Part shown: piece by piece, positions 44,024 through 53,185 of the stretch
Layout of the letters: each line of letters begins with the position of its first letter
How positions within the stretch are numbered: the stretch's first letter is position 1
From: an uncultured Muribaculaceae bacterium
GTDB taxonomy: Bacteria; Bacteroidota; Bacteroidia; Bacteroidales; Muribaculaceae
Assembly (NCBI GenBank): GCA_944321875.1
Contig: CALUMX010000004.1
Coordinates: 61,848-125,847 of the forward strand
Direction: 5' to 3'
DNA: 64,000 bases
Notes under the pieces: generated by a model
What the model was told of the DNA's origin: nothing
Seen by the model: the letters and a program-made list of their open reading frames with translations, nothing else
The model's database searches: none
Translations under genes and position numbers: made by a program

Positions 44024-44054
44024 CAAAAATACAACAAATCTCAATAATACTAAA
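44024..44054 (-). promoter_or_regulatory. Promoter of the secreted GH133 gene
   Basis: On minus, TTTA (44054-44051) and an exact -7 box TATTTTTG (44031-44024) are 19 nt apart. Confidence 0.55.
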
Positions 44055-44085
44055 ATTTTTAACGCGAGTTTATTGTCAAAATACG

Positions 44086-44093
44086 TACATTTG
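44086..44093 (+). promoter_or_regulatory. -7 promoter element of the DUF4886 gene
   Basis: TACATTTG is an exact match, 23 nt before ATG 44116, and is divergent from the GH133 promoter. It lies within the much longer open frame starting at 43876, showing that the extension is not translated. Confidence 0.6.
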
Positions 44094-44115
44094 CACAATT
44101 CTTATTTTTACGATA

Positions 44116-44997
44116 ATGAAAAAGATAGTTTCGGTATTACTAAGTCTACTTATCTTCGTCAGTTTCAACGCCATAGGCCAGAATTTCTGCAAACATGACA
44201 CGATACGCATTCTGGCAATTGGCAATAGTTTCTCAGTCGATGCCGTGGAACAGCATCTTTATCAGATAGCCAAAGCCGACAGCATCGAATTAATCATTGG
44301 AAACCTATACATCGGGGGATGTTCCCTAAAACGGCACTACACCAACATCTCGTTTAACTTCCCTGATTATGAATACCACAAAATCAAGAACGAGATTAAG
44401 ACCAACACCCGCAAATGCACATTAGAGAAAGCCCTCACAGATGAAAAGTGGGACTATGTGAGCCTTCAGCAGGTGAGCTACGATGCCGGTGACATTACGA
44501 CATTCAAGCCCTATCTCGGCAGTCTGATTCGTTATGTGCAGAATCGTTTGCCCAAGGTAAAGTTCATCTACCACATGACATGGGCTTATGCCCGGAACTC
44601 AACTCATAAGGAGTTCCCTAAATATTCAAAATCTCAATCAAAAATGTATTTCTCCATTGTAAGTACGACACAAGAGGTCCTGAAAACTTACAAGCAATTC
44701 AACCTGCTGGTGCCAAGCGGCACAGCCATACAGAACATGAGAGCAATTAAAAAGATTGGTGACAGTCTTTGCAGGGACGGATACCATTTGAACTATAATT
44801 TTGGCCGCTATACAGCCGCCTGTACCTGGTATGAGGCCATAACGGGGAACAACGTTACCAAAAACACTTATATCCCCTTGAAGGTCTCCGAATTTGAACG
44901 CAAGGCAGCACAACAGGCCGCACATTACGCCGTCCTGTCACCTTTCACCGTAACCGATTTGAATGGTAAAATCACCGAACTTATCGATGCGTTATGA
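44116..44997 (+). CDS. Secreted DUF4886 (SGNH-hydrolase-like) protein
   Basis: 293 residues with a signal peptide (MKKIVSVLLSLLIFVSFNAIGQ). The motif ILAIGNSFSVDAVEQHL is the Bacteroidetes DUF4886 version of the GDS block with Ser nucleophile, and DGYHLNYNFGRYTAA near residue 222 supplies the Asp-x-x-His pair. DUF4886 is SGNH-fold and probably an esterase or deacetylase acting on glycans in the periplasm. The start is set by the signal peptide and promoter. Its 3' end overlaps the convergent tcdA gene by 6 bases. Confidence 0.85.
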   Translation: MKKIVSVLLSLLIFVSFNAIGQNFCKHDTIRILAIGNSFSVDAVEQHLYQIAKADSIELIIGNLYIGGCSLKRHYTNISFNFPDYEYHKIKNEIKTNTRKCTLEKALTDEKWDYVSLQQVSYDAGDITTFKPYLGSLIRYVQNRLPKVKFIYHMTWAYARNSTHKEFPKYSKSQSKMYFSIVSTTQEVLKTYKQFNLLVPSGTAIQNMRAIKKIGDSLCRDGYHLNYNFGRYTAACTWYEAITGNNVTKNTYIPLKVSEFERKAAQQAAHYAVLSPFTVTDLNGKITELIDAL

Positions 44998-45795
44998 TTT
45001 CTGCTGACGGATTGCTTTTGTCCGTATATCTGAAATTACCAATCCGGCAAGAGTAAATCCGAAAATTGCCGTAATATGAGAAAGCGAGCCGTTGGCTTGC
45101 TTTTTTGTTTGATGCCACTCTGCTTCTCCTCCGGCAAGCCGCTCCTTGCGGCAAACACACTCTTCCGTACCACAGTCGCAATCCGCCCCTTCATTTGTCA
45201 GCAACTCATCACTGAAGACGCACTTGAATTTCTTTTTCGGGAAGTCTTTGCTTCTTTTGAATTTACGCCGGAGAGCCGCCGCAAGAGGACATCCCTTTAC
45301 GTTCCAAAACTCAGCAACGCTCACCCGCGTCGGGTCAATCTTCAGAGCTGCCCCCATTGAAGAGAACAACACAGACTTTGTCGCACATACACGTCTTATG
45401 AGGGAAGCCTTGTTGTCAAGACTGTCGATGGCATCGATGACATAATCGTACGAATCCAATTGGAAGGCCTCGTAATTCTCATCAGAATAGATTTCCTTAC
45501 GAGCTTCAATATCAAGAGCTGGATTGATGGAAAGCATCCGGGCCTTCAGTACATCAACCTTAGGTTGACCTACGGTCTCGACCGTAGCCATCAACTGGCG
45601 ATTGATGTTCGTAATGCACACATTGTCGGAATCAACGATAGTGATATGACCAATGCCCGTACGCACAAGGCTTTCGACACACCAACTGCCGACACCGCCC
45701 ACTCCTACTACCAATACTCTTTTTTGCTTTAAAACCTGCGTGAGTTCCGAACCAAGCAACCGCTCCGTTCTTTTGAATATACCTGATTCTATCAT
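44992..45795 (-). CDS. tcdA: tRNA threonylcarbamoyladenosine dehydratase
   Basis: 267-residue E1-like (ThiF/MoeB) protein. The ATP-binding loop is VVGVGGVGSWCVESL and the adenylation motif NINRQLMATVETVGQPK is complete; VDAIDSLDNK follows. TcdA cyclises t6A to ct6A at position 37 of ANN-decoding tRNAs. The C terminus has one predicted membrane-like helix (LSHITAIFGFTLAGLVISDI), as in E. coli TcdA. A cysteine-rich segment (CDCGTEECVC) is present near residue 207. It is transcribed alone. Confidence 0.92.
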   Translation of the reverse strand: MIESGIFKRTERLLGSELTQVLKQKRVLVVGVGGVGSWCVESLVRTGIGHITIVDSDNVCITNINRQLMATVETVGQPKVDVLKARMLSINPALDIEARKEIYSDENYEAFQLDSYDYVIDAIDSLDNKASLIRRVCATKSVLFSSMGAALKIDPTRVSVAEFWNVKGCPLAAALRRKFKRSKDFPKKKFKCVFSDELLTNEGADCDCGTEECVCRKERLAGGEAEWHQTKKQANGSLSHITAIFGFTLAGLVISDIRTKAIRQQKS

Positions 45796-45814
45796 TCTTC
45801 GTACAATTTTCCGA

Positions 45815-45846
45815 CAAAATTAAGCATTTCAACGTAATTATACAGA
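45815..45846 (-). promoter_or_regulatory. Promoter of tcdA
   Basis: On minus, TCTG (45846-45843) and an exact -7 box TAATTTTG (45822-45815) are 20 nt apart, 20 nt before the start codon. Confidence 0.55.
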
Positions 45847-45895
45847 ACTCCTACCATCCTTTTCCTCCAGCATTCGGAACAAAAGGAAGGATGAT

Positions 45896-46972
45896 TCAAC
45901 GAGGAATTACCAGCAATGGAATATCGGTCTGAAATAGGAAACGATGCGCAATGCTCGGATTGAACAATCGTGCGAAAATATTCCGTTTCTTATTTGGAAT
46001 AACCACAAGACCTATTTTCTGCGACTGCAGATTGCGTTCAAACGACTCGAAGAAATCATCTATATTGTAGATTTTCTGCAAAAACTTCGAGGATGGATAT
46101 TGATGACAGCAATACTCATACAATGCCTGCATCCGCTGCTCGACCAAAGGCTCGTTACCCGATTCTACATGAGCAAGGACTACGTTATGACACTCAAACT
46201 GCGACATAATGAGGTCCAACGGAATCAAGTCGCTCCGCTCCAACGTGGCACAGAACACCATATTATGAGGGACATCGTCCAAATCAAGACCTTCCGGAAT
46301 TGCAAGAAGTGGGAAACGCAGAGAGTCCATAACCTCGGCAGTCACACTACCGATTTGGTCTTCCCGCTTTCTCATCCAACCTCGTGTCAACATGACAATC
46401 AAAATCGGCTCCAGAATTTTCGCAAGTTCCAGAATAGCCTCTTCCGGGACACCTTCCTCTACCCGGCACTCGTACTTCACACCCTCCAGCAAATCTGCCG
46501 GTATGAAGTCTTTTAACCGCTTCGAGAACTGCTCCATTTCCGACATGGCCTGCAGTTCCTCCTCCTTATATTTCTCGGATATGTTTTTATGAAGCCTTCC
46601 CGACAATGGGAATGAGGCTTGAAATGACGTATTAATGTAGGAATGCAGTATCACAACCGATGCCTGCAACCGATGAGCGCAACGGAAACCCAGCAAGCAG
46701 GCCTTCTCTGACCTCTCGGTAAAATCAACCGGGATAAGCACTACCCTGTCGGAGTGTCTTTTCCCCTTAATAATGTTCATTTCAACAAGCATCATTGCCT
46801 TCGGCAAATCTGCTTCCTTAATCCGTAACCGTACGCCTGATGAAATGAGTGGTTGTTGTTGATTTACTTCATCAACAACAACCACGATTCCTTCTTCTTC
46901 TAATTTTTTCTTTAAAATTATGGCTCTTTCGTACGGTTGGATTGTCAATGTTACCAATTCCTCGTTTGCCAT
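45896..46972 (-). CDS. Universal-stress-protein-like protein with an N-terminal DUF2007-like domain
   Basis: 358 residues. Residues about 1-70 resemble a DUF2007 signal-transducing domain (YERAIILKKKLEEEGI..GVRLRIKEADLPKAMML). Two tandem Usp domains follow (about 77-220 and 225-358): RVVLIPVDFTERSEKACLLG begins the first and HNMVFCATLERSD the second. The G-x2-G-x9-G ATP motif is poorly kept, so nucleotide binding is uncertain. It lies 27 nt after the small HTH gene at 47000 and is probably co-expressed with it. Confidence 0.82.
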   Translation of the reverse strand: MANEELVTLTIQPYERAIILKKKLEEEGIVVVVDEVNQQQPLISSGVRLRIKEADLPKAMMLVEMNIIKGKRHSDRVVLIPVDFTERSEKACLLGFRCAHRLQASVVILHSYINTSFQASFPLSGRLHKNISEKYKEEELQAMSEMEQFSKRLKDFIPADLLEGVKYECRVEEGVPEEAILELAKILEPILIVMLTRGWMRKREDQIGSVTAEVMDSLRFPLLAIPEGLDLDDVPHNMVFCATLERSDLIPLDLIMSQFECHNVVLAHVESGNEPLVEQRMQALYEYCCHQYPSSKFLQKIYNIDDFFESFERNLQSQKIGLVVIPNKKRNIFARLFNPSIAHRFLFQTDIPLLVIPR

Positions 46973-46999
46973 AATTATTCTTGTTTTTTAATGCTGAAA

Positions 47000-47257
47000 T
47001 TACTCTTGTTCTTTTTCTCGAAGGATTTCGAGTGCCATATCGTAAATTAATGTATCATCCAGGACAACAATACCGCCGTCAGGACCTGGTTCTATATGTA
47101 ATCCACAATTTTTTCCGAACGCATAATTTGTGCCACCAAAGTAATTTCTTACAGTTTGTACATTCACATTCAGACGGTCAGCAATTTTATGCATTGAACC
47201 GTCTGGCAAACTGTCCTTGATTCTTCTAAGTTCGTTGAAAGAAATAGTCTTTGTCAT
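47000..47257 (-). CDS. Small helix-turn-helix DNA-binding protein
   Basis: 85 residues: a helix-turn-helix at about residues 8-42 (LRRIKDSLPDGSMHKIADRLNVNVQTVRNYFGG) and a short beta-rich tail (HIEPGPDGGIVVLDDT). It resembles the short DNA-binding proteins widespread in Bacteroidetes, but I know no characterised member. Located 27 nt before the Usp-like gene, which it may regulate. No exact TAnnTTTG box was found upstream. Confidence 0.78.
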   Translation of the reverse strand: MTKTISFNELRRIKDSLPDGSMHKIADRLNVNVQTVRNYFGGTNYAFGKNCGLHIEPGPDGGIVVLDDTLIYDMALEILREKEQE

Positions 47258-47399
47258 GATACTATGGTTTTAGAGTTAGAAACTATGTTGTTTAATTGTG
47301 ATATAAATGTAACCATTATTTACGACTCTTACAAATTTTGGCCAGTCTATTTTAATATGCTTTATAACATATCGCTTCTGTGAACAATTTGTTATTTCA

Positions 47400-48377
47400 T
47401 CACTCAAGCATCAGGCTCATCCACATGCCTCCGCACAATCCTCTGACTTTGCTCTGTTTAACAAATAAATAATCTGCCAACTCAGCTACGGAAAGTACTT
47501 TTGCAGTCGGATTTTTCTGAATTTTCTTGCACTTTCCGTCCACTATCCGCACGGAAAAATTATTTTTCTCAATCACATCATCCACTACTGTCAGCTCTAT
47601 TCTATCGACCTGTGGATATATTCCGGCAAATGCTATTAATACCTCAAACGCATCGACAATACGCACCATTCCATAAGGGACATGTCCTCTCTGTCTGCGA
47701 AAGACCTTCTTTTCACCCAAACCGGCAACCGGCAGAGGCCTTGGAAATTCACCGAACCAATCCTTCAACAAAATGCCCTTCTCTGTATCTACGGCAAAAC
47801 CGCAATACTTTCCTTTTTTTGAGAAAATAAGTCCACCACTGGATAAATGTTCCTTTATGACAACCTCAAAATCATTTCTGCCATGCTGTAAGGAAAAGTT
47901 TCTACTGCATTCCTCTCGTTGACAAAAATCCGCCATTTCATCCCTGCTCATCTTTTCACCGGAAGCATCACTCAACGTTACGGACTCAACAGGCACCTCT
48001 TCTCTAAAAAAGGCCGGAGAAAAGCCGAATTGGGAATAATAATCAAACAAGCTGTCCTCCGCCGGCATCAAACAAACCAACGGTGCCGTTTCTTTTTGCA
48101 AAACCTGACGAATCAAATCCGAAGCCAATCCCTGTCCCCGATACGCCTCTGCCGTCGAAACGCCACACATATATTGCATCGGCAAGACACAACCTGCATC
48201 CAATCTCAACGAATAAGGCAGCATGTAGAGTGCTGACACGACCTCCCCGTCGCGACACACATCGTGAGCAAAAGAAGGGTCATACACATTATTAAAAAAT
48301 ATATCCAGGTAATCATCGCTATCGTGAAAACACGCTTGCCACAATTGCCTCAATTGCAATTTCCGCTTATACTCCAT
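47400..48377 (-). CDS. GNAT-family N-acetyltransferase (Eis-like)
   Basis: About 325 residues. The GNAT core occupies the N-terminal 150 residues with the acetyl-CoA loop YRGQGLASDL (Q/RxxGxG/A) and the following VCLMPAEDSLFDYYSQFGF. The C-terminal half (about 200-325) is a sterol-carrier-protein-like domain typical of Eis-type enzymes. It could acetylate an amine; the substrate is unknown. The frame opens at 48404, but a terminator-like hairpin (48390-48425) lies over that start; ATG 48377 (MEYKRKLQ) is more likely. Confidence 0.82.
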   Translation of the reverse strand: MEYKRKLQLRQLWQACFHDSDDYLDIFFNNVYDPSFAHDVCRDGEVVSALYMLPYSLRLDAGCVLPMQYMCGVSTAEAYRGQGLASDLIRQVLQKETAPLVCLMPAEDSLFDYYSQFGFSPAFFREEVPVESVTLSDASGEKMSRDEMADFCQREECSRNFSLQHGRNDFEVVIKEHLSSGGLIFSKKGKYCGFAVDTEKGILLKDWFGEFPRPLPVAGLGEKKVFRRQRGHVPYGMVRIVDAFEVLIAFAGIYPQVDRIELTVVDDVIEKNNFSVRIVDGKCKKIQKNPTAKVLSVAELADYLFVKQSKVRGLCGGMWMSLMLE

Positions 48378-48389
48378 ATTGATTGAAAA

Positions 48390-48425
48390 AGCGGAATTAA
48401 GCATATAACTACACTTAATCCCGCT
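48390..48425 (-). terminator. Hairpin between the DUF4301 and GNAT genes
   Basis: AGCGGAATTAAG (48390-48401) pairs with CTTAATCCCGCT (48414-48425), one mismatch. On minus it is followed by a short T run (TTTTCAAT), as expected for termination of the DUF4301 transcript. Confidence 0.6.
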
Positions 48426-48446
48426 CCTTATTTTAAGATTACTAAA

Positions 48447-49964
48447 TTACATCTGATGAGCCGGTCTCAACAAGTCGTTGACCGTCTTTACCGGATTGAA
48501 TGTGCTGACAGGAACTTCAACGAAGATGGTATTCCAGTCACTCATCGCTCCGTTCCACAGACCCGGCAATTCCAATGCCTTAATTTCATGTCCGGCTTTT
48601 GACTTCTCCGAAATGAAACCAGTGTTTTTATCCACATATTTCGGCAAATCGAATTTCTTACCCTTGTAATCCGCAATATAGCAAACCAAATCAACCGGAT
48701 TAAAGTGAGTAGCCTCGTTCATCAATTTCATTGACTCTGCATTATTCTTGTCAATCTGTGAGCTTTCAAGAATCTGAAGAGAAGCTGTTCCATCCTGATT
48801 GTAGGCAATGTACGGACCACCACCAGGCTCGCCTTCGTTCTTCACCACACCACAGACTCTGATAGGTCGGTTGAGCTTGTTTCTCAAGAATGCAGCCAAT
48901 TCCGCATCACTCATCTCTGCTTCTTTTCCATGGCGTATTGTCAGAATTTGCTCAAGGAAGTTAACGATATCCTGCAATTGTTCTCTCGTGTACTGTCCAC
49001 CGTCAAGCAATTCCATATATCCGGCAATTCTCTTCTGAGTCTCAATCAGAATACCGCCAAGTATCTTTTTGTACAGGATGGTTGACTCTCTCTTTGTGCC
49101 AGGAACCACATTATCGATATTCTTAATAAATACGACGTGCGCGTCTACATCGTTGAGATTCTCAATCAACGCACCGTGACCGCCCGGACGGAAGAGCAAC
49201 TTACCGTTCTCACGGAAAGGAGTGTTGTCCATATTTACGGCAATCGTATCGGTAGATGCCTTCTGCTCCGACATGGAAATATCATACTTCACGCCATATT
49301 TTTTCGCAAATTCCGGCATAATCCGTGCAATCTCCTCCTTAAACAACTCTTTATGCTCATGAGAAACCGTAAAATGCACATTCACCTGTCCGCTCTTATT
49401 GCTTGCATACTGTGCGCCTTCCTCCAAATGCTCTGCCAAAGCAGTGTGCACAGTGCCGTCAGTCGCCATATGGAACTGCAGCAATGCTTTCGGAAGGTTT
49501 CCATAGTTCATATCCTTCAGCAGGCAGGCAACAATGGCTTTATATCCACCTTTGGCAATCATGCTGTCAATATCGCATCCATGAGCCTTCTGTACGGTGT
49601 CGTTCAACTTCTCATAAAAAGCGAATTGATGGATTCCTGCGAAAAAGGCCTTCATGAAGTCATCATTCGGCTGTTCCGATTCACCGTCAAGGAAAGAGAA
49701 CAAAGCCTTGAACATTCGGCTGGCTGCACCTGAAGCCGGCACGAACTTTAAAATGTTACCGTCGGCATCAAGGTACTGCTCCCAAACGGAAGTATAGTGT
49801 TTTTCACCTGCATCATCCAGTCTTACGATGCCATTACCCACCGTGGCTGCCGACTCCAACTTCAAATAAGGAAATCCTTGCTTAAAAGCATTCAATTGGT
49901 TTTCAATTAAATCAACAGTTAATCCTCTGTCTTTAAATAGAGTTAAATCGTTTTCGGTAAACAT
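48447..49964 (-). CDS. DUF4301 family protein
   Basis: 505 residues, cytosolic, no signal peptide. It matches the DUF4301 family, common in Bacteroidetes and without known function; recognisable stretches are FVPASGAASRMFKALFSF, LLFRPGGHGALIENLN and the C-terminal MSDWNTIFVEVP. The FVPASGAASRMFK segment resembles the nucleotide-binding start of sugar nucleotidyltransferases (G-x-G-x-R-x-K), so a nucleotide-sugar link has been suggested by this resemblance only. It is transcribed from its own promoter and divergent from relA. Confidence 0.88.
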   Translation of the reverse strand: MFTENDLTLFKDRGLTVDLIENQLNAFKQGFPYLKLESAATVGNGIVRLDDAGEKHYTSVWEQYLDADGNILKFVPASGAASRMFKALFSFLDGESEQPNDDFMKAFFAGIHQFAFYEKLNDTVQKAHGCDIDSMIAKGGYKAIVACLLKDMNYGNLPKALLQFHMATDGTVHTALAEHLEEGAQYASNKSGQVNVHFTVSHEHKELFKEEIARIMPEFAKKYGVKYDISMSEQKASTDTIAVNMDNTPFRENGKLLFRPGGHGALIENLNDVDAHVVFIKNIDNVVPGTKRESTILYKKILGGILIETQKRIAGYMELLDGGQYTREQLQDIVNFLEQILTIRHGKEAEMSDAELAAFLRNKLNRPIRVCGVVKNEGEPGGGPYIAYNQDGTASLQILESSQIDKNNAESMKLMNEATHFNPVDLVCYIADYKGKKFDLPKYVDKNTGFISEKSKAGHEIKALELPGLWNGAMSDWNTIFVEVPVSTFNPVKTVNDLLRPAHQM

Positions 49965-49992
49965 GATTCTATAAGTTAAGTTTATTTAGTGT

Positions 49993-50023
49993 CAAACATA
50001 CGAATTTTCAATAAATTATTAAA
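49993..50023 (-). promoter_or_regulatory. Promoter of the DUF4301 gene
   Basis: On minus, TTTA (50023-50020) and an exact -7 box TATGTTTG (50000-49993) are 19 nt apart. Confidence 0.55.
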
Positions 50024-50043
50024 GCTATTTGAATAAATAATTT

Positions 50044-50051
50044 TAAATTTG
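50044..50051 (+). promoter_or_regulatory. -7 promoter element of the relA operon
   Basis: TAAATTTG is an exact match 24 nt before ATG 50076 and divergent from the DUF4301 promoter. Confidence 0.55.
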
Positions 50052-50075
50052 GAGAGAATTTAAATTATTGGTGTA

Positions 50076-52289
50076 ATGATTGAAGCATATTATACGAAAA
50101 CAGAACAAGAATTTATCGTAAATGCCTACAAATCTTTACGGGGATATCTTGGAAATGACATTTCTCAATCTGAGATTTCCAAATTAAAACATATTATTTC
50201 CGAAAGCATTGAATCTGGCAATAGCCACCGCGATAAATACGACATCAACCCGACCGTCCGACATACCCACACGGCACTTTTGCTGTGCGAATATTTCGGC
50301 GTGGACAAAAATATGATTTTTGCGACACTTCTCTATCACCTCTGCTTGTCCAACTTCATCACTCTGGAGCAAATCAAAGCGGAGTTCGGAGAAGATGTGG
50401 CATCAATTACGCATGGACTGATAAAAGTAGCCGACCTTTACAAAAAGGAGACACGGCAGAAAGATGAGAACTTCAGCAAACTGATGATGGCCTTTGCTGA
50501 AAACATCCGGGTAATCATCATTATGATTATCGACCGTCTGGCCTTGATGAAGTCCATCAACCATCACCCCAACCAGAAGTTCGTCTTCGACATTGCAAGC
50601 GAGGCGAAATATCTCTATGCGCCCCTTGCCCACCGGCTCGGACTATACAAAGTAAAATCCGAGTTGGAGGATATGTCGCTGAAATATCTCAACCGCGACC
50701 TCTACACTCAGATTGCGCGAAAGCTCAACGAAACCAAGAAAGCGCGCGACCAGTATATTGCCCAGTTCATCGCTCCATTGGAAATCGAACTGAGAAAAAG
50801 CGGATTGGATTTCGAAATCAAAGGCCGCACCAAGTCCATCTATTCCATTTGGAATAAGATGAAAAAGCAAAATGCCGACATAAAGGACATCTACGACCTT
50901 TTCGCCATTCGTATCATCATCCGTACTCCGAAGGAAAAGGAACATCAGGACTGCTGGGCCGCCTTTGCAATTGTCACCAATATGTATCGGGGCAATCCGT
51001 CCAGAATGAAAGACTGGATTACCATCCCGAAATCCAACGGATATGAGTCACTCCACACCACAGTATATGGTCCTGACAACCGATGGGTTGAGGTGCAAAT
51101 CCGCACACAACGCATGGATGAGATTGCGGAAAAGGGTGTCGCAGCCCACTGGAAATACAAAGGTCTTCACAGCGAGAAGAGCCTGGATGAATGGATGGCC
51201 AACGTCCGTGACCTTCTTGAGACATCAGGAAAGGATGCTCCTGCGTTGATTCGCCAGATGAACATGGATGTCTACAACAAGGAGGTATTTATCTTTACGC
51301 CCAAGGGAGATTTGCACAAACTTCCCTTAGGCGCAACCGTACTTGACTTTGCGTTCGCTATCCACTCTCAGGTTGGCTGCACCTGCATCGGCGGTAAAGT
51401 CAACGGACGCAATCAGAAAATCAACTATGTGCTCCATAGCGGTGATACGGTAGAAATCCTCACATCCTCGACACAGTTTCCGAAACTGCAGTGGCTCTCC
51501 TTTATCGTTACGGCAAAGGCGCGCAACAAAATACGCCAATTGCTGAACGAGACCAACAACACGTCGGTTGAATATGCCAAGGAAATGCTGCAACGGCGTT
51601 TCAAGAACCGTAAGATTGAAATCGACGAATCGGTTCTGATGAAGATGATAAAGAAAATGGGCTATAAAACTGTGACCGATTTCTACAACGACGTAGCCAA
51701 TGAGAAGATTGACATGGCCTCCATTGTCGACAACTACATCGGAATGGTCGAGAAGGAAAAGGAGTCGGCCTACATCAACCGGTCTGCCCAGGATTTCGTC
51801 CTTCAACCGCATGAATCGGAGAAAGAGGCCAAATCAGACGACATCGTCAGAATCGGAGAAGGCATCAGAAACATTAACTATAAACTGTCAAAGTGCTGTA
51901 ATCCTATCCAGGGAGATGCCATTATGGGCTTCATTTCGAGCGACGGAGCAATTAAGATACACAAGAAAGAATGCCCGAATGCCATCCACCTGACGCGCCG
52001 GTATCCTTACCGAACAATTCGTGCGGCATGGTCCGACAAAGTTGGAGAGAATCAGTTCGCAGTCACGCTGGAAATCGTCGGTAACGATGATATCGGCATA
52101 GTTAATACCCTAACATCTATAATTACTAAAGAAAAAAACGTATCTTTGCGTAGCATTGCCATTGATTCCAATGATGGACTGTTCAATGGTCGTATTGTGA
52201 TTGGTGTAAACGATTCCACATCACTCAACAATGTAATCAAAAAAATAAAAACCATTAAAGGATTAAAAGATGTACGGCGCATTAAGTAA
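50076..52289 (+). CDS. RelA/SpoT homologue, (p)ppGpp synthetase with degenerate hydrolase domain
   Basis: 737 residues with the long RSH layout: N-terminal HD-like domain (1-about 190), synthetase domain (about 230-340), TGS (about 405-465, FIFTPKGDLHKLPLGATVLDF), helical and zinc-finger parts (CNPI) and a C-terminal ACT domain. In the HD domain the family HD dyad (LLHD) is replaced by LLYH (Tyr87-His88) and DRLHNMR reads DRLALMK, so (p)ppGpp hydrolysis is probably lost. The synthetase has IYSIWNKMKKQN, DIYDLFAIRIII and RMKDWITIPKSNGYESLHT; its RxKD form is that of bifunctional enzymes. It likely makes the alarmone under starvation. A second RSH with hydrolase is expected elsewhere. Confidence 0.9.
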   Translation: MIEAYYTKTEQEFIVNAYKSLRGYLGNDISQSEISKLKHIISESIESGNSHRDKYDINPTVRHTHTALLLCEYFGVDKNMIFATLLYHLCLSNFITLEQIKAEFGEDVASITHGLIKVADLYKKETRQKDENFSKLMMAFAENIRVIIIMIIDRLALMKSINHHPNQKFVFDIASEAKYLYAPLAHRLGLYKVKSELEDMSLKYLNRDLYTQIARKLNETKKARDQYIAQFIAPLEIELRKSGLDFEIKGRTKSIYSIWNKMKKQNADIKDIYDLFAIRIIIRTPKEKEHQDCWAAFAIVTNMYRGNPSRMKDWITIPKSNGYESLHTTVYGPDNRWVEVQIRTQRMDEIAEKGVAAHWKYKGLHSEKSLDEWMANVRDLLETSGKDAPALIRQMNMDVYNKEVFIFTPKGDLHKLPLGATVLDFAFAIHSQVGCTCIGGKVNGRNQKINYVLHSGDTVEILTSSTQFPKLQWLSFIVTAKARNKIRQLLNETNNTSVEYAKEMLQRRFKNRKIEIDESVLMKMIKKMGYKTVTDFYNDVANEKIDMASIVDNYIGMVEKEKESAYINRSAQDFVLQPHESEKEAKSDDIVRIGEGIRNINYKLSKCCNPIQGDAIMGFISSDGAIKIHKKECPNAIHLTRRYPYRTIRAAWSDKVGENQFAVTLEIVGNDDIGIVNTLTSIITKEKNVSLRSIAIDSNDGLFNGRIVIGVNDSTSLNNVIKKIKTIKGLKDVRRIK

Positions 52290-53157
52290 AAATATAATCA
52301 CTGCAATCATTGCAGCCTTGCCGGTAGTGACAATGGTGTCATGCAGCGGCAACCAACAGAAATCGGAGAACGAGGTTAAAGCGGAAGCTCTGCTGAAAAA
52401 CGTACAGTCACTGTACGAGGAGGCAAAGTATGACGACGCCATGACAATGATTGATTCGCTGATGAAAGTCTATCCCGGTGAACTCGACGTACAACGCCGC
52501 GCGCTTCACGTAAAGACGCTCATCAACGAGAAACTCATTTTCAACGACAGCATCGCCAATGAGGAACTTTACGCGCAGAGCAAGCAGATGGTTGATTCCC
52601 TCGGTGCCCGATTCAAATTCATGAAAGAGAAAGACATGGTAGAAGGCTACTATATCAGTAAAAGTCTCAACAATGACGCGTTGATTAAGACAACCGGTCT
52701 TATGCCCCGTGTCGGTGAGGACGGCTCACTCTCCCTTGTATCCTCCCTCTACGGTCACTCAATCAAGCATACACGCTTGTCGGCAACGGCCAATGATTCT
52801 ACGGTTACCACTGTCGACGTCCCCGTAAGCAACGACCGCAACTACCGGTTTAACGACAACGGTGTACCCGTCGAAATGGTTACCTTTACAATGAAGGAAT
52901 GCGACTCTCTCTGCCACTTCATAACGGAGAATGCAGGAACAAACATCCGGTTGACGTTTGAGAGCGGCAAGAAAAAGCATGCCACTACCCTCTCAAAAAA
53001 GACTAAGGAAATAATTTCCGAGACATACGAATACAGCCATTCGCTCCAAGACCTGAAAAAAGCGGAAATGGACCGTGTAAAATTTGCCAAGAAGTTGCAG
53101 CTGTCAAGAAAGCAAATCAAGCAGACAGCAACCAACATTCAGGGCAACAGAGAATAA
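52270..53157 (+). CDS. Hypothetical lipoprotein overlapping the RSH gene
   Basis: 295 residues; no family recognised. A lipoprotein signal (PVVTMVSCSG, lipobox VSC with Cys at about residue 25) anchors it to a membrane. Residues about 33-70 resemble a TPR-like helical pair (LLKNVQSLYEEAKYDDAMTMIDSLMKVYPGE), and the last 60 residues are a charged coiled coil (LQDLKKAEMDRVKFAKKLQLSRKQIKQT). The first 20 nt overlap the end of the RSH gene in another frame, and ftsY follows 28 nt later, so it is expressed in that operon. Confidence 0.78.
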   Translation: MYGALSKNIITAIIAALPVVTMVSCSGNQQKSENEVKAEALLKNVQSLYEEAKYDDAMTMIDSLMKVYPGELDVQRRALHVKTLINEKLIFNDSIANEELYAQSKQMVDSLGARFKFMKEKDMVEGYYISKSLNNDALIKTTGLMPRVGEDGSLSLVSSLYGHSIKHTRLSATANDSTVTTVDVPVSNDRNYRFNDNGVPVEMVTFTMKECDSLCHFITENAGTNIRLTFESGKKKHATTLSKKTKEIISETYEYSHSLQDLKKAEMDRVKFAKKLQLSRKQIKQTATNIQGNRE

Positions 53158-53185
53158 CGTAGAAAAATAAAAACAAACAAATTAT

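Noticed and set aside
43876..44115. 80-codon N-terminal extension of the DUF4886 protein
   Set aside because: The extension is antisense to the secreted GH133 start and contains the promoter; the signal peptide starts at 44116.
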